Positions 1 through 5,465 of a stretch of 11,212 bases of DNA are shown one piece after another. Location: NCBI GenBank assembly GCA_003218785.1, contig QHOM01000045.1, forward strand, positions 1-11,212. The letters run 5' to 3'. The translations under genes were made by a program, and so were the position numbers. How positions within the stretch are numbered: the stretch's first letter is position 1; the number at the start of each line of letters is the position of its first letter. This stretch comes from Verrucomicrobiota bacterium. GTDB taxonomy: Bacteria > Verrucomicrobiota > Verrucomicrobiia > Chthoniobacterales > UBA10450. The notes under the pieces are model-generated. The model saw nothing but the letters and a program-made list of their open reading frames with translations. It was not told where the DNA came from and made no database searches.

Positions 1-569
1 AGAATGAGCGACTGCTGGAATAAATTGAAATTTGTCCACGTCGATCCCGGACTCATGCCGTGAGTTATGAGGAGTACGCTGGTCCAAAACAGCATGACTA
101 ACTGCGTTGAAACGATGATCGCGAACGTAACCAGCGGCAGAGCTACCAACGGAATTGTCGCCTTCGAGAGCAGCGTCGTGAGATCGGACACCGGCAGCGA
201 TTTCCAGAATAGGATGCTGCGATCGCGGCGCTCGCCGTGCAGCGCATCGAGACAATAAAACACGCCGACGATGAACGCGGTGAAGATCAACATTATCGCG
301 GCGACGTTGTAGGGCATCTCGATTGCGACCCGCGCTTTGGCCGGGTCGAGTAACAACACGGCGCGTCTGCGTTCCGGCAAACCAATCGTGCTCACGAGGA
401 AACCGAACAGCACGACCACCGCGACGATCAGCGGCGCGATGCAGATCGAACGGTTCTCCCACAACTCGCGGCGCACCGACCAGTAGAATGGTCGAGTCGA
501 CGACGCGGACGCAGGCACGATTGCGTGCGAGTCAATCGGCGATTCAGGCGCGCTCGATGGATTATTCAT
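1..569 (-). CDS. ABC-2 type transporter permease, N-terminal part (cut by window edge)
   Basis: An open frame starts at ATG 569-567 and runs off the left edge with 189 codons visible. It begins with a polar, disordered stretch (about residues 1-28). A transmembrane segment follows at about 42-63, a second at about 88-106, and two more hydrophobic stretches at about 136-153 and 155-169. Between them is the cytoplasmic motif HGERRDRSILFWKSLPVSD (111-129), which is typical of ABC-2 permeases of the YtrC/NatB type. The start codon overlaps the stop of the preceding ATPase gene by ATGA (569-566), so the two are translationally coupled. It is the membrane half of an exporter whose substrate cannot be told from sequence. 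The frame itself is intact, although its ATPase partner appears broken. The family is clear; the substrate is unknown. Confidence 0.85.
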   Translation of the reverse strand, partial: MNNPSSAPESPIDSHAIVPASASSTRPFYWSVRRELWENRSICIAPLIVAVVVLFGFLVSTIGLPERRRAVLLLDPAKARVAIEMPYNVAAIMLIFTAFIVGVFYCLDALHGERRDRSILFWKSLPVSDLTTLLSKATIPLVALPLVTFAIIVSTQLVMLFWTSVLLITHGMSPGSTWTNFNLFQQSLI

Positions 570-1364
570 TTCGCTGCTCCTTGCTTGTGGCCGGCTTGAT
601 TGCCCATCACGGCAACGAACAAGTCGGCGATGCTGGGCCTGCGCACCTCGCCAAACGCGGCGAGTTGCTCATGATCGGCATGATCGAAGAGCAGGACGCT
701 GCGGCCGAACACCGCGCGCTCGTGAATTGGCTTGAGCGCGCGTGCCGCGACGACATGTTCGGGATTCACCATCACTTCCAGATTCCTGGACCTCTTCCAC
801 CTGATGTGTAGTCACGATGATGGTGCGAGTACCATCGAAATAATCGTTCAGGAGCGAGTCGTAGAACTGCTTCCGATATAGGATGTCGAGGCCAAGCGTC
901 GGCTCGTCCAGCACCAACAATTTCGCGTCAATCGCCATCACCAGCGCGAGATGCAGTTGGGCCACCATGCCCTTCGACAATTCTCTCACCTTGCTGGCGC
1001 GCTTGATCGTGGTCTTCGCCAGAAATCCTTCGGCCTTCGCCCGATCGAATCGCGGATGCACACCGCCGACGTAGTCGAGCAGTCGCGAAACCCGAATCCA
1101 GCGTGGCAGCACGGCGACATCGGCAATGAAAGAGACATCGGGCATGAGCTGATCGCGCGCGCCCCAAGGGTCGCGCCCAAGCACTTTCATTTCTCCCTGA
1201 AATGGGATTAGGCCGAGAATTGCGTTGAGCGCAGTGGTCTTGCCTGCGCCGTTGGGACCAATGAGTCCGAGGATGCGCCCCTCTTCGACACGCAAATCGA
1301 CGCCGTCCAGCGCGATGGTTGTGCCGAACGTCTTGCGGAGACGGCGAGCTTCTATGCAGGCCAT
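566..1364 (-). pseudogene. ABC transporter ATP-binding protein, frameshifted with probable internal deletion
   Basis: The start is ATG 1364-1362, four bases after the GntR stop, with GAGGAG as ribosome site inside the end of that gene. The first frame gives 194 residues. It carries Walker A GPNGAGKT (36-43), an LSKGM signature (129-133), Walker B LLVLDEP (149-155), the D-loop, and the His switch TTHQ (185-188). After E194 (codon 785-783) one extra base at 782 breaks the frame. The family-like C-terminus resumes in the next frame as LEVMVNPEHVV at 781 and ends at a TGA (568-566) overlapping the permease start. Left unrepaired, the first frame ends at 669 in unrelated sequence. The C-terminal part lacks the strand normally found just after the His switch (L-x-D, then G-x-I-V). 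The joined length of about 265 residues is short of the roughly 290 usual for YtrB-like ATPases. A deletion of some 25 codons plus frame loss is therefore inferred, either real or an assembly error. Confidence 0.8.
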
Positions 1365-1368
1365 GGCT

Positions 1369-1758
1369 TCAGCGCTCCTCCTTTTTCTTCGATGGCGACC
1401 GGCGCGTTGCCGCAGGATCGAGCAGTTCTTCCGGTGTGAGACCGAGCCGGCGAATGGTTGCGTGGACCCTCGGCCAATGCTCGGCAAGAAATTTCTGGCG
1501 TTCGCCTTTGAGCAGCAGCTTGTGCGCACCGGCTTTGACGAACATGCCGAGACCTCGCTTTTTCTCGACAAGCTCCTCGTCGACCAGTTCTTGATACGCC
1601 TTCAGAACAGTGAGCGGATTAACCCGATATTCCGCCGCGACATTGCGCACCGACGGCAGCGGATCGCCTTCTTTTAGTACGCCGTCGAGTATCATGTGGA
1701 CGACGCGATCGCGAAGCTGGCGATAAATCGGCTGACCATCGTTCCATTCACGATTCAT
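1369..1758 (-). CDS. GntR-family transcriptional regulator, YtrA subfamily
   Basis: A 129-residue protein from ATG 1758-1756, preceded by GGAG at a good distance. The in-frame start 14 codons further up (1800) is less likely because the family begins close to the W-N-D-x-Q-P-I-Y-R-Q-L motif, seen here at 5-15. Residues 8-75 form the winged helix-turn-helix, including GDPLPSVRNVAAEYRVNPLTVLKAYQELV (31-59) and a GMFV wing (71-74). The short C-terminal tail of about 50 residues, without a large effector domain, marks the YtrA type. These regulators usually repress their own operon together with ABC exporter genes. Here the ATPase and permease follow directly, four bases downstream. The palindrome at 1830-1851 is the obvious operator. 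The inducer is unknown; cell-envelope or antibiotic stress is common for the family. Confidence 0.9.
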   Translation of the reverse strand: MNREWNDGQPIYRQLRDRVVHMILDGVLKEGDPLPSVRNVAAEYRVNPLTVLKAYQELVDEELVEKKRGLGMFVKAGAHKLLLKGERQKFLAEHWPRVHATIRRLGLTPEELLDPAATRRSPSKKKEER

Positions 1759-1829
1759 CCTGTGCTCCAGATCGCCCTTGCGAGAGAGGGGGCAAGACAC
1801 GGTTTCGATCCATCACTGCGTCTCATATA

Positions 1830-1851
1830 GTGATGTAGTTGACTATAACAC
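1830..1851 (-). promoter_or_regulatory. Candidate operator for the GntR/YtrA regulator
   Basis: A 22-base dyad, GTG-N3-TAGTTGACTA-N3-CAC, is centred between 1840 and 1841 and has 16 of 22 positions in symmetry. It lies about 72-93 bases upstream of the regulator start. A second overlapping inverted repeat, TATAGT-N10-ACTATA, spans 1826-1847. On the minus strand TATAGT (1847-1842) could serve as a -10 box, which would put the operator on the promoter. No convincing -35 at normal spacing was found. A-rich sequence on the minus strand at 1870-1885 could act as an UP-like element. Autoregulation is inferred from family habit. Confidence 0.5.
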
Positions 1852-2156
1852 CATTTCACGTGCAAGCCTTTTTTTTGATTTTCTTTTGCCCGCCGTCCCG
1901 CCGCTATCTGCTATCCGTTACCAACAGGAACCGGCGCGTGCTGAGTTGGTTTGGTAATTAAGGGAAAGACTGGAGGATTGCATCCGGCGGATTGTGCGCC
2001 GCCTAAAGCCGAGACGAAGAAATATTGAGAGGTTCCTCGACATCCGCTCGGAATGACAACAGGAGGGACAGAAATGGTTGCTCGACTTTCCGGCGCGCAA
2101 ATCTACTCTCGCCAAAGAGAAAGCTGACAGCTTCCTTTAAGAAAAACGAATCTGAG
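1852..2156. other. Intergenic region between divergent GntR operon and HIT gene
   Basis: No gene is supported here. The region holds a T-rich tract (1870-1885, eight T in a row at its start), a small hairpin GGCGG-N8-CCGCC (1986-2003), a repeat-like segment with inverted TTCC/GGAA ends (2033-2053) and the hairpin described separately at 2119-2135. An open frame reads through from 2025 into the HIT gene, but its first 44 codons do not look like HIT-family sequence. Confidence 0.5.
2119..2135. repeat. Short hairpin repeat, copy A
   Basis: GAAAGCTGACAGCTTCC is a near-perfect palindrome with a one-base centre and one A-C mismatch. It matches the core of the hairpin at 5389-5405 in 16 of 17 positions, and the only difference is the centre base, so the two could be the same element in opposite orientation. 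It sits 22 bases before the chosen HIT start, in a non-coding region. Confidence 0.5.
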
Positions 2157-2690
2157 ATGTCGGCGGAATTTCCAAAAAAAGAGATGGAGACGCTCTGGTG
2201 CCCCTGGCGGGTCGAATACTTCGAGCGGGAAAAACCGAACGCGGATTTTCTGGAGGCGGCGGCTCGAGCAAGCGATGACGCGGCGCATTTGGTGATCACG
2301 CGCCGCAAAAATGCTTTCTTAATGATGAACCGCTATCCTTACACGGTCGGTCACTTAATGGCGGTGCCTTATCGTAAAACGGCCGATATTTCTTCGCTTG
2401 GCGAAAATGAAATTGTCGAGCTTTGGAATTTGGTGGTGCACGCGCAAACGCTGCTGCGCACAACGACGAAAGCGCAGGGTTTCAACGTCGGTCTTAACCT
2501 TGGCGAATGCGCGGGGGCCGGCATTGTCGATTACCTGCATATCCACATCGTGCCGCGCTGGAACGGCGACACGAATTTTATGCCGATCCTCTCGGGAACA
2601 CGAATGCTTTCGGAGGGATTGCGTGCGCTTTATGACAAAATGATTGATGCGCAATCGAAAATCGACATGCAGCCGGGCCGGAGCACATGA
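2157..2690 (+). CDS. HIT family protein (Ap4A phosphorylase/hydrolase-like)
   Basis: A 177-residue histidine-triad nucleotide-binding protein. The N-terminal TLWCPWRVEYF (12-22) matches the LWxPWRxEY start of diadenosine-polyphosphate-type HIT proteins. NRYPYTVGHLMAVPYR (58-73) and GFNVGLNLGECAGAGI (108-123) form the nucleotide pocket. The triad region reads YLHIHIVPRW (126-135), followed by GDTNFMP. The usual H-x-H-x-H has tyrosine at the first position (Y126), while the presumed nucleophile H128 and H130 remain. Likely role: cytoplasmic hydrolysis or phosphorolysis of dinucleoside polyphosphates or nucleotidyl adducts; the exact substrate is not determined. The start is uncertain: ATG 2157 or ATG 2184 (168 residues, beginning METLW). 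Neither has a good ribosome site, and the long frame from 2025 lacks family similarity. It overlaps the next gene by ATGA. Confidence 0.9.
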   Translation: MSAEFPKKEMETLWCPWRVEYFEREKPNADFLEAAARASDDAAHLVITRRKNAFLMMNRYPYTVGHLMAVPYRKTADISSLGENEIVELWNLVVHAQTLLRTTTKAQGFNVGLNLGECAGAGIVDYLHIHIVPRWNGDTNFMPILSGTRMLSEGLRALYDKMIDAQSKIDMQPGRST

Positions 2691-3358
2691 ACGGCTGGGT
2701 TGAGGCGCCACCGCCGAGAAAAGGATTGGGCTGTTTCGCCAGAGGCTGCCTTATCCTCGTGGTTTTTGGGACTGTGCTGACCGTTGCCTGTTTCGCCGGA
2801 TTGTACTGGGGTTTGCAGCGTCATTCGGCAGTAGTCCACGGTATTTTCTGGCTGGCGAAAACGCATTCGATTGCCGAAACGCCTGCGCCGGTTCCTGAAT
2901 TCGCCGCTTCGGACCAGCAAATTCAATCCTTCCAGGAACGGTGGCAGGATTTCGAACAGAAAAAGCGTGCTGGTCAGCCAGCCGAAATCGAACTGACGGC
3001 GGACGATGTTAACAGTTTGATCGCCGCGAATCGAGGTGCACGCTGGAAGGCCTTCGTATCGACGGAGGAGAATCGGCTTCGTCTGCAGGCGAGTGTCCCG
3101 CTTGGAGAATTCTTCGGTTGGTCTCGTTATTACTTCAACGGGGATGTCATGATCCAATTAAACGGCGCGGAATCTCTGGAACATCCACAATTGAACCGGA
3201 TCGTTGTGAACAATGCGCCGGTCCCGAAGGATCTTTTGAATTGGAAGTACCATTCGAGGCGATTGCGAGATTACCTCGCTGATTACCGAAACAGTTACGA
3301 CATCGATACAGTCGAAATCCGCGACGGGAAATTGATTTTTCGCTCCCGCACCGATTAA
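2687..3358 (+). CDS. Single-pass membrane protein of unknown function
   Basis: A 223-residue protein whose ATG overlaps the HIT stop (ATGA, 2687-2690), implying translational coupling. Residues 1-20 are polar and basic. A transmembrane helix lies at about 21-43. The remainder is an outside soluble domain with a Gln/Glu-rich helical stretch (76-95), then ELTADDVNSLIA (102-113) and an alternating beta-rich part to the end. The ELTxDDVNxLI stretch is reminiscent of the start of small membrane-anchored lipid- or envelope-associated domains in which L-T-x-x-x-L-N-x-L-I precedes a beta structure, but this is a weak resemblance. I do not recognise the family. Its stop overlaps the stop of the opposing gene by a few bases, so the two are tail to tail. 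Confidence 0.75.
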   Translation: MNGWVEAPPPRKGLGCFARGCLILVVFGTVLTVACFAGLYWGLQRHSAVVHGIFWLAKTHSIAETPAPVPEFAASDQQIQSFQERWQDFEQKKRAGQPAEIELTADDVNSLIAANRGARWKAFVSTEENRLRLQASVPLGEFFGWSRYYFNGDVMIQLNGAESLEHPQLNRIVVNNAPVPKDLLNWKYHSRRLRDYLADYRNSYDIDTVEIRDGKLIFRSRTD

Positions 3359-4962
3359 TTCGGCTGCATTATTTCGCGCACAAAGACGTTGAGCTGTCCG
3401 TCTTCCTGTTTGCGCACTTCGGTGATTTCGTACGGTCGGGTCTCGTCCCGATTTACCACTGCACCTTGCTGTGGAGGAGTGTAACCGGATGGAAATTCGA
3501 CAATGATGCGCGTGGACGAGCCCGCCCCAAAATGAAGCATTTTACTTGTTAATGTCGTGCGTGGGCGAAGCACGGCGCGGTTGGCGTCGGAAAAATTCAC
3601 GACGAATTGTCCCCTTAAATAAACGCGTTCGCCAGCAAGCCCACGGTCGACAACATCCCGCAGATCGCCCGTCCCGATGAGCCGCCCGAGCGGCATTTTC
3701 CCGGCCGGAAACGTTTTCCAACTGCCGCCGCCTGCGTTTGACGCGAGCGCTACGTCTGAGGCACCGGCGGGGACAGGCTGCGCGGGCAAAACTGGAACGG
3801 GCGTTGTAGTTGGCATGGGTGCGACCTGAGCAGCAGCGACCGTCGGCTCCGGCGTGGCAATCGCTGTTCTTGGTGTCGCTGCCGACGCGACAGCGATCGG
3901 TGTCGAAGCTGGCGCGCTCGGTTTCTGAGCAATGATGGGTTGTGCAGGACTCCCTGCGGGGGCAGGAGACTCGAGCTTCTGTTTCTTCGTCCCCTTGCGG
4001 CCCTTTGACGATAGCGTTGCCTTGGCGAGCTTTTCACTTTTTGCTGGAATTGGTGTTACCGCCGGTGCCTCAACAGGCCTGGCCTGTTCGACCCGAACCA
4101 GTTCATTCTGGGCCGGCGGAGGCGTAGCGCTGGCGCTCAATCCAGGTACCGGGACCGGTCCGCCCTGGGTCGTTGCAATCTTTTGCCGATAGTCTGCGTA
4201 GTGCTGCTCGATTTTGGCGCGTTCTTGTGGCTTAAATAAGGGCCAGCCTGCGGCCAGGTTCAGACTAAGCGGCGGCTCAAGACGGAAAGTCCCAAGGCCA
4301 CGTGTGACCGTATAACTCCCGTAAAGCAATGGGACAGCAGTAATCATGATGCGACCGTCCGGCAACCGCTCTGCATGAATCACGGCGGAAAGATCATGTG
4401 TTCGCTCGAGTTTCACTTCCAAACCGACGTTAAGTGTCTGCTTCATCAACGGCAGGACTTCAGGGTTAGCCGGGTAGAGGTGCTCCATAAGCAGTTCGCC
4501 ACTCTCGCCGGCGGTCGTTAGGGCGACCATGCCCGAGGTAAACACATCGTCAGGTCCGAGTGCACGCGTTGCCACGATCGTATATCTGCCAACCACGTAC
4601 GGCACCAAGCCGCGTACTTGCTGATAATTGCGAATATAATTGCGCGCCAATTCGGCATTGGCCCTGGCCAATTCTGCACTGCCCATCCCAATGTAGCGAT
4701 CGTATAACTGCTTCGCGGTTACGAATTCGCCGGCCGGCGCGGCGGTCAACTCGAAACGCTTCGGCGGATCAATTTTGTGCAGTCTTTGTAAGATCCGGTA
4801 ACTATCCGGACGCTCCGGCTGATCGAAAATGTAAAAACTCCCCAGCCACGCTGCGAGAGCGAAGCCGCTTAATAGGAGAACGGCAACGGTCCAGGCAAAG
4901 TAATTGACCCGTCGCCGCGGGCGAGCGTACGGCTCTTCGTAAGGGTAACCACCATAGTCCAT
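3355..4962 (-). CDS. Membrane-anchored protein with long Pro/Ala-rich linker, unknown function
   Basis: A 535-residue protein from ATG 4962-4960, which lies 28 bases after the stop of the HesB/IscA-like gene. The longer frame to 5073 would overlap that gene and adds atypical sequence. A short Tyr/Pro/Arg-rich cytoplasmic tail (1-20) precedes one transmembrane helix (about 22-46). An exported domain of about 220 residues follows (50-265, mixed alpha/beta, repeated ELARANAELARNYI helix at 97-110). A disordered linker covers about 266-410, rich in Pro, Ala, Thr and Val, with a Lys/Arg patch at 308-329. The C-terminal beta-rich domain (about 415-535) includes GERVYLRGQFVVNF and TRPYEITEVRK. That domain has a look of an OB-type barrel, which is only a guess. 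The layout suggests an envelope protein spanning the periplasm. No known family recognised. Confidence 0.75.
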   Translation of the reverse strand: MDYGGYPYEEPYARPRRRVNYFAWTVAVLLLSGFALAAWLGSFYIFDQPERPDSYRILQRLHKIDPPKRFELTAAPAGEFVTAKQLYDRYIGMGSAELARANAELARNYIRNYQQVRGLVPYVVGRYTIVATRALGPDDVFTSGMVALTTAGESGELLMEHLYPANPEVLPLMKQTLNVGLEVKLERTHDLSAVIHAERLPDGRIMITAVPLLYGSYTVTRGLGTFRLEPPLSLNLAAGWPLFKPQERAKIEQHYADYRQKIATTQGGPVPVPGLSASATPPPAQNELVRVEQARPVEAPAVTPIPAKSEKLAKATLSSKGRKGTKKQKLESPAPAGSPAQPIIAQKPSAPASTPIAVASAATPRTAIATPEPTVAAAQVAPMPTTTPVPVLPAQPVPAGASDVALASNAGGGSWKTFPAGKMPLGRLIGTGDLRDVVDRGLAGERVYLRGQFVVNFSDANRAVLRPRTTLTSKMLHFGAGSSTRIIVEFPSGYTPPQQGAVVNRDETRPYEITEVRKQEDGQLNVFVREIMQPN

Positions 4963-4990
4963 CACGTGAACGCGAGAAAATCCCTCGGTT

Positions 4991-5326
4991 TCAAACTGGC
5001 CGGGCCGTTTCGAACGACGAACCGCATCCGCAGGTCCGCGACGCGTTTGGGTTGACGATGTGAAAACCAGCACCGGTTAAACCATCGTGAAAATCCAAAG
5101 TAGCGCCGCGCAAGTATGGGATACTCTCGTCATCGATAAGAAATTGCATTCCATCGCGCTCCACGACGGCGTCGCCGTCCTTTTTCTCATCGAGCGCCAT
5201 CTCGTAATGCAGACCCGAACAGCCGCCTTTTGCAACCTGTACGCGCAGACCTTTCCGAGAATTCTCCACCTGCGCTGCAAGCAGACTTCGGAGCTGCCGA
5301 ACAGCGTTGTCGCTGACGTTAATCAT
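4991..5326 (-). CDS. HesB/IscA family iron-sulfur cluster assembly/insertion protein
   Basis: A 111-residue protein, the usual size of A-type carriers. It has the three conserved cysteines: C36 in GGCSGLHY (34-41), and C99 and C101 in the CGCGSSF tail motif. This is the arrangement that holds iron or a [2Fe-2S]/[4Fe-4S] cluster in IscA, SufA and ErpA. It carries clusters to apo-enzymes in the cytoplasm. IscA, SufA and ErpA cannot be separated here, and no iscS, iscU or suf genes lie alongside, which favours a stand-alone insertion protein. The start ATG 5326-5324 has no ribosome site and sits seven bases after a good -10 box, suggesting a leaderless transcript. An unknown membrane-protein gene follows in the same direction. 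Confidence 0.92.
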   Translation of the reverse strand: MINVSDNAVRQLRSLLAAQVENSRKGLRVQVAKGGCSGLHYEMALDEKKDGDAVVERDGMQFLIDDESIPYLRGATLDFHDGLTGAGFHIVNPNASRTCGCGSSFETARPV

Positions 5327-5333
5327 GTCGAGT

Positions 5334-5362
5334 AAAATACGGCGATGACTTCACCAAGTCAA
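5334..5362 (-). promoter_or_regulatory. Candidate sigma70-type promoter of the HesB/IscA-like gene, with overlapping palindrome
   Basis: On the minus strand, -35 TTGACT (5362-5357) is followed by a 17-base spacer and -10 TATTTT (5339-5334). The expected start of transcription (about 5327) coincides with the ATG at 5326. A perfect inverted repeat, TGACTT-CACC-AAGTCA (5346-5361), covers most of the -35 box and half the spacer, which is where a repressor would act. The box matches are seen directly; the regulation is inferred. Confidence 0.5.
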
Positions 5363-5381
5363 AAACATGCAAACGCTGTCG

Positions 5382-5412
5382 CTGTGGGGAAAGCTGTCAG
5401 CTTCCCCTACAG
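5382..5412. repeat. Hairpin repeat, copy B, upstream of mutL
   Basis: Two 15-base arms, CTGTGGGGAAAGCTG and CAGCTTCCCCTACAG, flank a single T. Thirteen of 15 pairs are Watson-Crick, one is a G-T wobble and one an A-C mismatch. The inner 17 bases (5389-5405) equal the hairpin at 2119-2135 except at the centre base. It lies 54 bases before the mutL start, between divergent genes, with no T-tract directly after it, so a simple terminator is unlikely. It may be a dispersed REP-like element. Confidence 0.6.
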
Positions 5413-5465
5413 TTTTGGTATTTTTCTTCGCAATTCGTGAGCCGAAAACTAAGGTTCAAAATCGC

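Noticed and set aside
323..811. 162-codon plus-strand frame opposite the ABC genes
   Set aside because: It is antisense to clearly recognisable permease and ATPase sequence and is Arg/Ser-rich without family features.
1870..1885. Intrinsic terminator at the T-rich tract
   Set aside because: No GC-rich stem directly precedes the T-run and no plus-strand gene ends there.
2025..2156. 44-codon upstream extension of the HIT gene
   Set aside because: It runs through repeat-like and hairpin DNA and shows no family similarity; later ATGs fit the family start.
3750..4192. Frames opposite or beside the Pro/Ala linker region
   Set aside because: They are by-products of low-complexity GC-rich coding DNA in other frames.
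5367..5465. 33-codon upstream extension of mutL
   Set aside because: It includes the hairpin repeat, and MutL proteins start just before the A-A-G-E-V motif, at ATG 5466.
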